Part shown: in pieces, positions 6,399 to 13,368 of the stretch
Numbering within the stretch: position 1 is the first letter of the stretch
Layout of the letters: each line of letters begins with the position of its first letter
Translations under genes and position numbers: made by a program
Notes under the pieces: generated by a model
Told to the model about the DNA's origin: nothing
Databases searched by the model: none
Seen by the model: only the letters and a program-made list of their open reading frames with translations
Origin: Chlorobiota bacterium
Lineage (GTDB): Bacteria; Bacteroidota; Bacteroidia; Bacteroidales; JAADGE01
Reading direction: 5' to 3'
DNA: 41,293 nucleotides
Assembly: GCA_013152535.1 (NCBI GenBank)
Contig: JAADGE010000074.1
Location: 1 to 41,293, forward strand

Positions 6399-6434
6399 CA
6401 AATATAAGCATTGGTAACGACAAAATACGTCGTT
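6399..6434 (-). promoter_or_regulatory. WYL gene promoter: 17-bp shared element plus -7 box
   Basis: The minus strand reads AACGACGTATTTTGTCG (6434-6418), 11 nt, then TATATTTG (6406-6399). Here the element extends into a fuller inverted repeat, AACGAC-7 nt-GTCGTT (6416-6434), the most symmetric version of the four. This fits binding by a regulator dimer. Confidence 0.75.
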
Positions 6435-6458
6435 TAAAAGAAATATGTCCGAAAAATC

Positions 6459-6491
6459 AAATGCTTAGCACCTTCGAGGTGCTTAGCATTT
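6459..6491. repeat. 33-nt REP-like palindrome (TTAGCACCTTCGAGGTGC)
   Basis: The arms AAATGCTTAGCACCT and AGGTGCTTAGCATTT pair with one T:T mismatch around TCG. It lies between the divergent WYL and PKD-protein promoters, so it is not a simple terminator. I interpret it as a dispersed REP-like element. Confidence 0.6.
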
Positions 6492-6567
6492 ATTATTCTG
6501 CTCCGTAAATAATAAAAACCGAAAAAAACAGTTTAAAACATAGCTTTTTTAATTTCGATTGAATTGT

Positions 6568-6575
6568 TATTTTTG
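6568..6575 (+). promoter_or_regulatory. -7 box of the PKD/T9SS protein gene
   Basis: TATTTTTG fits TAnnTTTG and lies 18 nt before the GTG start at 6594, giving a very short leader. Confidence 0.5.
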
Positions 6576-6593
6576 CAAAAACATTTTTGACTT

Positions 6594-8399
6594 GTGAAAA
6601 AATTCTTTTTATTATTTTTTTTAACATTTCCGTTATTTGCTTTTTCGCAATTAAACATTACGATAACGAGCAAACTTGTTCCGCTTTATACTGTTGACGG
6701 CGACACATTAAGCGGGTGCAGAGATTCCGTTATATGGTTTAAAGCAACGGTAACCGACGGAGGTTCTTCGGTAACAAATGCCGAATATTATTGGGATTTT
6801 GACGACGGAACAACAACTTTCGGAACAGATAAAGACTCTGTTGTTCATCAATTTACTGACGGAGGCGGATACAGAGTAAAACTGAAAGTTATTGATGCAA
6901 GTTCGCAAACAGGATTTAAAATTTTGCCCGTAAAAATTGCAATGCCCCCGAACTATTCAAAAACAAAAGTTAACCTTCCCGAAGACCAAACAGGTATTTG
7001 CAAAGGCAGTTCTGCCGAGTTAATCGGGCAAGCATATCCCGAAGAATGGAAAGATACAACTATTTACGAAGTAACGGAAGACCCGCCTGTTGAAGTTTCG
7101 GATATAAAGCCCTATCAATCAACATTATCATTTGACGAATTTCCGGAAGGAACAACATATAATGTCGGTGATATTGATTCGATAGGCATAAGTTTAGAGC
7201 ATTCGGATATGGGAAATTTGCAAATAAAATTAACCTGCGAAAACGGAACTTCCGTGATTCTTAAAAATTTTGATGCAACAAATCATGCGTATCTCGGAGA
7301 ACCGATTGACGATGAAGCCAGTTCGGAAGCAGGCACACCTTATCAATATTATTGGTCAGATGCATCTTTATCGGGAACAATAAACAGCACAACATTAAGC
7401 CCCATACCCGAATCTGACTATTTGCCTGAACTAAGTTTTGATAATTTTTCAGGTTGCCCGATGAACGGCACTTGGACAATTGATATTACGGATAATCAAA
7501 ATACAGACAACGGATATATTTTTTCTTGGGCAATAGTTTTTAAAAAAAATATTTTACCCGAAAAATGGACTTTTAAAGACACACTTCTTCAATCTAAAAC
7601 CATTAACGGAGCTTTATACGGCACATATTGGGAAGGTAAGAACGCAAGTTTAACACAAATAATATCTCTCGGGGACACCATAAACGGCAAAGCAACTGCT
7701 GCACCTAATATATACGGAAATAACGGATATAAATTTCATATAATTAATAATTTCGGGTGTCCGCAGGATACATCCATAACCATTACAGTTGAAGAAGCAA
7801 GTGCAACAGCAAATCCCGAAAGCGGTGAAGCAAAATTAGACGTAGCATTTAAAAATACAACAAGTTGGGCAACAGAAAAAGAATGGGATTTCGGTGATAA
7901 AAGCCCGACAGAACTTATTATTGAAGAAGACACCGTTTCACACAGGTATCCGGAAAAAGGAAATTATAAAGCCGTTTTAACCGCAACAGACAAAAACGGA
8001 TGTATTGATTATGATACGCTTACAATAGTTGTTTCTGTAGAACCGTCAAAAATAGAAAGTCCTAACGTTTTTACTCCCAACGGCGACGGAATTAACGATG
8101 TATATAAATTCTCGAAAGAAAGTTTAAAGGGAATGAAAGAATTTCATTTAACCATTTACAATCGTTGGGGTGAAAAAATGTATGAAACCAAAAGTCAGGA
8201 AGATGCAATAAATATTGGGTGGGACGGCAAAAATGCCTTAGGTATAACAGCGTCTCCGGGCATATACTACTATGTTATTTACGCTGAGGGAAAAGACGGA
8301 ATTATATATAAAGGCGACAGAGGAGGCAAAAAAAATAAAAAACCTGCTGAAAACACGGTTACAACAGCATCAAAAGGAACCATTCATTTGTTCAGATAA
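6594..8399 (+). CDS. Secreted PKD/P-domain protein with T9SS type B sorting domain
   Basis: A 601-residue exported protein. It has a signal peptide (MKKFFLLFFLTFPLFAFSQ), a first PKD domain (about 45-118, with YYWDFDDGTTT) and a proprotein-convertase-P-type jelly-roll domain (about 170-318, with NLQIKLTCENGTSVIL and GTWTIDITDNQNTDNG). A second PKD domain follows (about 405-480, WDFGDKSP). The gliding-motility/CHU_C-type sorting domain (about 488-585) has SPNVFTPNGDGINDVYKF and IYNRWGEKMYE. T9SS type B cargo is carried through the outer membrane and displayed on the surface. No catalytic domain is visible, so an adhesin or surface structural role is inferred. The start is GTG; it is the only start that keeps the whole signal peptide. 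A hairpin at 8403 follows. Confidence 0.85.
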   Translation: MKKFFLLFFLTFPLFAFSQLNITITSKLVPLYTVDGDTLSGCRDSVIWFKATVTDGGSSVTNAEYYWDFDDGTTTFGTDKDSVVHQFTDGGGYRVKLKVIDASSQTGFKILPVKIAMPPNYSKTKVNLPEDQTGICKGSSAELIGQAYPEEWKDTTIYEVTEDPPVEVSDIKPYQSTLSFDEFPEGTTYNVGDIDSIGISLEHSDMGNLQIKLTCENGTSVILKNFDATNHAYLGEPIDDEASSEAGTPYQYYWSDASLSGTINSTTLSPIPESDYLPELSFDNFSGCPMNGTWTIDITDNQNTDNGYIFSWAIVFKKNILPEKWTFKDTLLQSKTINGALYGTYWEGKNASLTQIISLGDTINGKATAAPNIYGNNGYKFHIINNFGCPQDTSITITVEEASATANPESGEAKLDVAFKNTTSWATEKEWDFGDKSPTELIIEEDTVSHRYPEKGNYKAVLTATDKNGCIDYDTLTIVVSVEPSKIESPNVFTPNGDGINDVYKFSKESLKGMKEFHLTIYNRWGEKMYETKSQEDAINIGWDGKNALGITASPGIYYYVIYAEGKDGIIYKGDRGGKKNKKPAENTVTTASKGTIHLFR

Positions 8400-8402
8400 A
8401 AA

Positions 8403-8433
8403 AATCAGTCAATTTTTACAAAACTGACTGATT
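8403..8433. terminator. Bidirectional terminator between convergent genes
   Basis: AATCAGTCA (8403-8411) pairs perfectly with TGACTGATT (8425-8433). The minus strand continues into seven Ts, giving a canonical intrinsic terminator for the repeat protein gene. It also follows the PKD gene stop on the plus strand. Confidence 0.65.
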
Positions 8434-8456
8434 AAGATTTTCAGACTAAATATTTT

Positions 8457-9149
8457 TTATCTGACAAAGCCGTTTTCATAAAAATTCACGATATCACCTT
8501 TTTTAAATTGTCTTGATTTATTTCCTGCAGCATAAAAAATTTGATTCCTTGAAAGGACGGCTGTCTTAACATTTCCTGTTTCATAAAAAGAAACATTAGT
8601 TCCTTTTGTACAATATACGGAACCGTTTCTGCCGTTGTAAAATATTTGACCTCTCGAAAGTACTGCTGAATTTACTTTCCCTGTTTCATAAAAAGAAACA
8701 TTAGTTCCTTTCGTACAATATACAGAACCGTTTTTGCCGTTGTAAAATATTTGGTCTCTTGAAAGTACTGCCGTCTTTACTTTTCCTGTTTCATAAAAAG
8801 AAACTTTAGTTCCTTTTGTACAATATACAGAACCATTTTTGCCGTTATAAAATATTTGACCTCTTGAAAGTATTGCCGACTTTACTTTTCCTGTTTCATA
8901 AAAAGAAACATTAGTCCCTTTTGTGCAATATACAGAACCGTTTTTTCCGTTATAAAATATTTGGTCTCTCGATAAGGTTCCTGAAACAAGTTTTCCTGAA
9001 TTGTTCAGGGTAACAGCCGTTCCTTTCAAACAATATACCGAAGCATTATTACCGGTATAAAATATCTTGTTTGAATGAATGATGTTTTGACCAAAAATTA
9101 TTAAATTTAAGGAAATAAAAAATGCTGAAAATAAAAGTTGTTTTTTCAT
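8457..9149 (-). CDS. Exported protein of six 35-residue repeats
   Basis: A 230-residue protein with a signal peptide (MKKQLLFSAFFISLNLIIFG). The rest is six repeats of 35 residues with the pattern IFYNGKNGSVYCTKGT-x-VSFYETGKV-x-x-AxLSRxQ, at residues 29-63, 64-98, 99-133, 134-168, 169-203 and a shorter divergent sixth at 204-230. Repeats 2-5 are almost identical, while the first and last are diverged caps. Each central repeat has one cysteine. The pattern alternates short strands and turns and recalls MORN-like or beta-solenoid repeats, but I cannot assign a known family. The start is the ATG at 9147-9149, directly before the signal peptide. No partner is evident from the neighbours. Confidence 0.75.
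   Translation of the reverse strand: MKKQLLFSAFFISLNLIIFGQNIIHSNKIFYTGNNASVYCLKGTAVTLNNSGKLVSGTLSRDQIFYNGKNGSVYCTKGTNVSFYETGKVKSAILSRGQIFYNGKNGSVYCTKGTKVSFYETGKVKTAVLSRDQIFYNGKNGSVYCTKGTNVSFYETGKVNSAVLSRGQIFYNGRNGSVYCTKGTNVSFYETGNVKTAVLSRNQIFYAAGNKSRQFKKGDIVNFYENGFVR
8460..9065 (-). repeat. Tandem 105-bp coding repeats (six units)
   Basis: The region encodes six in-frame units of 105 bp, four of them (8541-8960) nearly identical at nucleotide level. High identity among the central units indicates recent duplication or gene conversion, so copy number probably varies between strains. Confidence 0.8.
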
Positions 9150-9215
9150 ATTCTTTTGATTTAAGTTAAACAAAAATCAAAGTTCGTATTTAAAAATTAA
9201 AAAATCAAATTTTAT

Positions 9216-10070
9216 TTAGTTTTTTTTAACAGAAAAACCAGTAACATCTTTTACAATTCTGAAACCGATTAAAGCATTTTGTGTTACGGGTTTCGATGCT
9301 CTGCGGTTTGTTATACGAAGCATTTCCGGCGTGTTGTACCAAGAGCCTCCCCTGTGTACTTTCATTCTGCCTGTTTCGATTCCCTGCGGATTATCTGCAG
9401 GACTTACTGAATAATACTCCGGTGAATACCAATCATTACACCACTCCTCTGCATTTCCGCTCATATCGAATGTATTTGCCTTATTTGCTTTCTTCCGGCC
9501 TACTCTGTGCGGTTTATTCTCGGAATTATCCCGATACCATGAAACAATACCCGGCTTATTACTCCCGGAATACAAATAATTCTGAAAAAGTTTAGACAAA
9601 AAAGAAATATTACCGCCTTTTGCTGCATATTCCCACTCAGCTTCGGTCAGTAATCTGCCGCCGACAAATTTACAGTATGCATCAGCACCGAACCAACTTA
9701 CAAAAATTACGGGTAAATTCTTATATCCTTGTTCTGTATAATATACAGAATCTTTTTTATAAATACGACACTTTATTTCTTTATAATGACCCTTTATATT
9801 AATATATTTTCTCTGCAAACCGGCATCCGGTTTCAAATAATTTAAAAACACACAATATTCAGCATTTGTTACTTCATATTTTCCGATAAAAAAATCATTA
9901 ATTTTAATTTTACGAACAGGTTTCTCATCGGCATCTCCGGAATTACTTCCTCTGTTAAAATACCCTCCTTTAACATAAGTAAACAAGGTATCATTTTTCT
10001 GAGCATACATCAAATTAAACTGAAAAAATAAACCCGTTACAAATAGAGATATTAATGCAAGTTTCTTCAT
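9216..10070 (-). CDS. Exported FGE-sulfatase (SUMF1-like) domain protein
   Basis: A 284-residue protein with a signal peptide (MKKLALISLFVTGLFFQFNLMYAQ). It is followed by the formylglycine-generating-enzyme-like fold: GGYFNRGSNSGDADEKP near the start, FFIGKYEVTNAEYCVFLNYL, RLLTEAEWEYAAKGG, NTFDMSGNAEEWCNDWY and the terminal KVHRGGSWYNT ... IGFRIVKD. This fold is widespread in Bacteroidota as catalytic and non-catalytic versions, including T9SS lipoprotein GldK. This one has no lipobox and is not next to gld genes, so I do not call it GldK. Catalytic activity cannot be judged. The start is the ATG at 10068-10070, before the signal peptide. It is divergent from the SDR gene. Confidence 0.75.
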   Translation of the reverse strand: MKKLALISLFVTGLFFQFNLMYAQKNDTLFTYVKGGYFNRGSNSGDADEKPVRKIKINDFFIGKYEVTNAEYCVFLNYLKPDAGLQRKYINIKGHYKEIKCRIYKKDSVYYTEQGYKNLPVIFVSWFGADAYCKFVGGRLLTEAEWEYAAKGGNISFLSKLFQNYLYSGSNKPGIVSWYRDNSENKPHRVGRKKANKANTFDMSGNAEEWCNDWYSPEYYSVSPADNPQGIETGRMKVHRGGSWYNTPEMLRITNRRASKPVTQNALIGFRIVKDVTGFSVKKN

Positions 10071-10096
10071 TTTTTTCTGAATTAAAGAGTTTTGCT

Positions 10097-10104
10097 TATG
10101 TTTG
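10097..10104 (+). promoter_or_regulatory. -7 box of the SDR/methyltransferase operon
   Basis: TATGTTTG fits TAnnTTTG, 30 nt before the ATG at 10134. A weak TTTC lies about 19 nt upstream in place of a -33 TTTG. Confidence 0.5.
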
Positions 10105-10133
10105 CACGGCAAAATTAAAGATTAAAGTTGAGA

Positions 10134-10928
10134 ATGTACTATAAAGATAAAATTATTTGGATTACCGGAGCGTCATCTGGTGTCGGAGAAGCATTGGTTT
10201 ATGCTTTTAATAATGAAAAAGCTCAGTTGATTATTTCTTCTCACGAACCTGAAGAATTGGAACGTGTAAAAAATAATTGCAAATATGAGCCTGACAAAAT
10301 ATTCGTGTTACCCTTTAACCTTCTGGAACATGATAAAATACCCAGTCTGGCAAAAATTGTAATTGACAAATTTAAGAAAATTGATTTACTTTTTAATGTC
10401 GGCGGTGTAAGCCAAAGAGCATTAGCAAAAGATACAAAAATTGAAATTGACAAAAGAATTATGGCTATAAATTATTTCGGTACTGTTATATTAACAAAAG
10501 CCGTATTGCCCGAAATGATAAAAAATAACTCAGGACATATTGCCGTAATGACCAGTTTAGCCGGGAAATTTGAAATTCCCTTACGTTCGGCTTATGCCGC
10601 ATCTAAACATGCTCTGCACGGATTTTTTGATACCTTAAGAGCTGAAATATATGACTACGGTATAAAAGTTACTTTATTTTGTCCTTCGTATATCAACACG
10701 AATATTGCCGTAAATGCTCTTACAAAAAACGGTACAGCACAAAAGCAAAACGACCCGGGTATTGAGAAAGGTATGTCTCCCGAATATTTTGCACAACGAG
10801 CATTAAAAGCATTAAAAAAAGGAAAACAAGAATCTATTGTCGGAGGGAAAGAAATTATAGGTGTATATGTGAAGCGTTTCTTTCCGAAACTTTTTTCAAA
10901 AATTATCAGAAAGAGAAATGTCAGATAA
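10134..10928 (+). CDS. Short-chain dehydrogenase/reductase (SDR)
   Basis: A 264-residue NAD(P)-dependent oxidoreductase of the classical SDR family. The cofactor-binding TGASSGVG lies near residue 11. NVGG stands at the NAG-like position after the fourth strand. The catalytic set is S (MTSLAG) and Y/K in YAASK. A C-terminal basic tail (KRFFPKLFSKIIRKRNVR) may lie along the membrane, as in DHRS7-like members. The substrate is not predictable. The ATG at 10134 is chosen; a TTG two codons upstream (10128) is possible. It overlaps the next gene by 11 bp, so the two are translated from one transcript, although a functional link is not obvious. Confidence 0.85.
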   Translation: MYYKDKIIWITGASSGVGEALVYAFNNEKAQLIISSHEPEELERVKNNCKYEPDKIFVLPFNLLEHDKIPSLAKIVIDKFKKIDLLFNVGGVSQRALAKDTKIEIDKRIMAINYFGTVILTKAVLPEMIKNNSGHIAVMTSLAGKFEIPLRSAYAASKHALHGFFDTLRAEIYDYGIKVTLFCPSYINTNIAVNALTKNGTAQKQNDPGIEKGMSPEYFAQRALKALKKGKQESIVGGKEIIGVYVKRFFPKLFSKIIRKRNVR

Positions 10929-12054
10929 AAATATCTATTTATTTACCGCAAAAACGTTTCACGGTCTTGAAAAAATTTTAGCTTCAGAACTAAAGAAGAT
11001 TGGTGCATCGGAAATAATAATTTTAAAAAGAGCCGTAAGTTTTAAAGGTAATGTTGAAGTAATGTATCGTGCAAATTATGAAGTAAGAACTGCCCTGAAT
11101 ATTTTACAAAAGATTACGGAATTTACGGCAAATTCATCAGATGAGCTGTATGAAAAAGTCAATTTACTGAATTGGAATGACTATATCGACCTTAATGAAA
11201 CTTTTTCCATTGATAAAACTATTCACTCAAATATTCATAAACACTCACAATTTGCCGCTTTAAAAACCAAAGATGCAATTGCAGATTTTTATACAAAAAA
11301 ATATGACAAACGCCCTTCGGTAAATATAAAAAACCCCGATAAAAAAATAAACCTTCACATAAACGGAAATAAATGTACCCTTTCAATTGACACTTCCGGT
11401 GATGCACTGTTTAAAAGAGGATACAGAATCGGAACAGGTCCGGCACCGTTAAATGAAGTTTTAGCTGCAGGAATTGTTATGCTGACAGATTATAAAAACA
11501 TTGATTATTTCTATGATCCTATGTGCGGTTCGGGAACTATTTTAATTGAAGCAGCACGAATTTTTATGAATATTCCGCCGGCATACAGCAGAAAATATTT
11601 TGCTTTTCAAAAATTCAAAGATTATAATTATCAATTGTGGAATAAGGTAAAACGAGAAGCAGAGAAAAAAATAAAAAAAGAAATAACAGTAAAAATAATC
11701 GGAACCGATATTGATGAAGAAATTGTGAAAATTGCGAAAAAAAACATTTCGGAAGCCCGATTAAGAAAACACATTACTGTTTTAAATAAAGATTTTTTAA
11801 ATACTAAATTCGAGAATAAAAAAGGACTGATTGTTACAAATCCACCTTATAATGAGCGTTTAAAATCATTAAATATTAATAAATTATATAAGGAAACCGG
11901 AGACACCTTAAAAAAAGGCTATAAAAATTGGTCAAGCTATATATTTTCGGGAAATCCGGATGCAGTAAAAAATATCGGTTTAAAACCTTCGCAAAAATTT
12001 CAATTATTCAACGGAAAAATAGAATGCCGACTTTTAAAGTATGATTTATATTAA
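10918..12054 (+). CDS. THUMP-domain class I rRNA (guanine-N2) methyltransferase, RlmL-N-terminal-like
   Basis: A 378-residue SAM-dependent RNA methyltransferase. The N-terminal part (about 45-155) matches the ferredoxin-like plus THUMP arrangement (YRANYEVRTALNILQKI ... SFKGNVEVMY). The UPF0020/Rossmann domain follows, with the family sequence RGYRIGTGPAPLNEVLAAG, SAM motif I FYDPMCGSGTILIEAA (about 198-213) and the catalytic NPPY (TNPPYNERL, about 303). These enzymes methylate a guanine N2 of 23S rRNA; in enterobacteria the equivalent is the N-terminal half of RlmL (G2445). It starts inside the SDR gene (11-bp overlap). A 255-bp gap with no recognisable gene follows. Confidence 0.85.
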   Translation: MSDKNIYLFTAKTFHGLEKILASELKKIGASEIIILKRAVSFKGNVEVMYRANYEVRTALNILQKITEFTANSSDELYEKVNLLNWNDYIDLNETFSIDKTIHSNIHKHSQFAALKTKDAIADFYTKKYDKRPSVNIKNPDKKINLHINGNKCTLSIDTSGDALFKRGYRIGTGPAPLNEVLAAGIVMLTDYKNIDYFYDPMCGSGTILIEAARIFMNIPPAYSRKYFAFQKFKDYNYQLWNKVKREAEKKIKKEITVKIIGTDIDEEIVKIAKKNISEARLRKHITVLNKDFLNTKFENKKGLIVTNPPYNERLKSLNINKLYKETGDTLKKGYKNWSSYIFSGNPDAVKNIGLKPSQKFQLFNGKIECRLLKYDLY

Positions 12055-12272
12055 GAAAAATTATACTACAGGGGAACGTATTTCATTTAATTTGTTTGCT
12101 TAAAACATTTTACTTTTACAGTACATCTGTTACAAGCAGATTAAACGTATTCTGTTTACTGAAAAATAAGCACTCAAATGACAGGGAATATTTATATTTC
12201 TGACATACAGCATATTACATCATTCTTAGCTTATTAATCAGACAACACTCTTAAAATATAAAAAATATTTTT

Positions 12273-12280
12273 TATATTTG
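12273..12280 (+). promoter_or_regulatory. -7 box of siaB
   Basis: TATATTTG, a perfect TAnnTTTG, 30 nt before the ATG at 12310. The rest of the 12055-12309 gap shows no gene or repeat. Confidence 0.55.
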
Positions 12281-12309
12281 CTTTCTGATATTGAAACCTA
12301 AACTGTGAT

Positions 12310-12867
12310 ATGTCTTTTGATCTTTTGAAATGGTATAAGAAAAGTACCGAAGGAAAGATATTATATTCTTTCTTAGGGTCAGTAACAGAGGATATTATTA
12401 CTTCAATTTTAGACAAAGTTGAAGTTGTATTAAAAGCAGAAAATACCGATACTAAAACTTTTAAAAAAACATATCATATTTCGGTAGAAGCTCTGCAAAA
12501 TTTATATCATCATTCTGATTCACCTAACAAAAAAGGGAATACTATAGAAAATAATGTTGTATTTATTATAAAAAAAAATGAAGACCCGGAAAAAACAAAT
12601 TATCAACTTAATATTATAACCGGTAATTTCATAAATAAATCTAACACAAGACTTTTAAAAGAACGCATTGATCAGTTGAATTTTTTAAATAAAGAGGAAA
12701 TAAAGACTTTATACAAGTTAATTTTAAATAATGACGAATTTTCCGAAAAAGGAGGCGGTGGTCTCGGAATGATTGATTTAGTAAAGCGTTCGGGAAATAA
12801 CTTAACATATAATTTCTATAATTTTAACAGTAATTACATTTTTTTTACATTAAGAATTGCAATTTAG
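12310..12867 (+). CDS. SiaB-family protein kinase (DUF6272)
   Basis: A 185-residue protein of the SiaB/DUF6272 family, GHKL-fold serine/threonine kinases. It has an N-box-like EALQN (residues 60-64), a hydrophobic strand VVFIIKK (about 83-89) and a glycine-rich ATP-lid/G-box EKGGGGLGMIDLVKRSG (about 146-162). In Pseudomonas aeruginosa SiaB phosphorylates SiaC and thereby opposes the phosphatase SiaA and turns off the diguanylate cyclase SiaD. The next gene here encodes a SiaC homologue, 17 bp downstream, which supports the call. No siaA or siaD gene is in the window. This kinase has its own TATATTTG promoter. Confidence 0.8.
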   Translation: MSFDLLKWYKKSTEGKILYSFLGSVTEDIITSILDKVEVVLKAENTDTKTFKKTYHISVEALQNLYHHSDSPNKKGNTIENNVVFIIKKNEDPEKTNYQLNIITGNFINKSNTRLLKERIDQLNFLNKEEIKTLYKLILNNDEFSEKGGGGLGMIDLVKRSGNNLTYNFYNFNSNYIFFTLRIAI

Positions 12868-12879
12868 GAAATTGATTAT

Positions 12880-12887
12880 TAAATTTG
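12880..12887 (+). promoter_or_regulatory. Possible internal -7 box for siaC
   Basis: TAAATTTG fits TAnnTTTG in the siaB-siaC gap, 27 nt before the ATG at 12915. It may allow extra expression of the phosphoprotein independent of the kinase. Confidence 0.35.
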
Positions 12888-12914
12888 TCAAATAAGAAAA
12901 ACAAAAAACACGAT

Positions 12915-13295
12915 ATGGAGTCTATAAGAATTGAAAAAACACGAAAAACCCCGGACATTACTTTTAATGCCGAAACCGGGATATTACAAATAGAAGGAAA
13001 ATCAATTCCTGAAAATTCGATTGAATTCTACAAACCGCTGGTTGATTGGCTTGAAGAATACGGAAAAACCCCAAAAGAAACTACTGAAGTAAATATTAAA
13101 CTTGAATATTTTAATACAAGTTCTTCTAAATGTATTTTAGATGTTTTTAAAAAATTAGAAACAATTTATAAAGAAAATAATAAGGTTATCATAAACTGGT
13201 ATTACGAAGAAGATGACGAAGATATGCTTGAAGCCGGAGAGGACTATCAGTCTATTTTAAAAATTCCTTTCAAAATGATTGAAATGGAAGAATAA
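12915..13295 (+). CDS. SiaC-family phosphoprotein (DUF1987)
   Basis: A 126-residue DUF1987 protein. It opens with MESIRIEKTRKTPDITFNAE, continues with FYKPLVDWLEEYGK, and holds the phosphosite region LEYFNTSSSK. With the ATG at 12915 the threonine of this segment is residue 68, the same number as the phosphorylated threonine described for P. aeruginosa SiaC. This supports both the start and the identity. A longer in-frame version begins with TTG inside a probable -7 box and is rejected. SiaC acts as a phosphorylation-controlled partner switch; in Pseudomonas its unphosphorylated form activates SiaD. The partner in this organism is unknown. A bidirectional hairpin terminator follows. Confidence 0.85.
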   Translation: MESIRIEKTRKTPDITFNAETGILQIEGKSIPENSIEFYKPLVDWLEEYGKTPKETTEVNIKLEYFNTSSSKCILDVFKKLETIYKENNKVIINWYYEEDDEDMLEAGEDYQSILKIPFKMIEMEE

Positions 13296-13324
13296 TATTC
13301 TTTCTTATATATATAATAGGCTTT

Positions 13325-13364
13325 AAAAAAACGAAAAGTAAAATATATTACTTCTCGTTTTTTT
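13325..13364. terminator. Bidirectional terminator between siaC and rodA
   Basis: AAAAAAACGAAAAGTAA pairs with TTACTTCTCGTTTTTTT with one mismatch around a short AT loop. The A-tract and T-tract provide a U-run on both strands, fitting convergent genes. Confidence 0.75.
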
Positions 13365-13368
13365 ATTT

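Noticed and set aside
404-6434. Accessory block as an antiviral defence island
   Set aside because: There is an ATPase, a WYL regulator and a UDG-like protein, but no nuclease, restriction-modification, toxin-antitoxin or known defence gene. Defence cannot be excluded but is not supported.
8460-9065. Regular ~105-bp repeats that could suggest a CRISPR array
   Set aside because: The repeats are contiguous, in frame and coding, with no unique spacers and no cas genes nearby.
9281-9802. Open frames on the plus strand within the FGE-sulfatase gene
   Set aside because: They are shadows of the minus-strand gene, whose signal peptide and fold motifs are clear.
12055-12309. Possible small gene or RNA in the 255-bp gap before siaB
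   Set aside because: No stable hairpin, start-stop frame or repeat was seen apart from the siaB -7 box.
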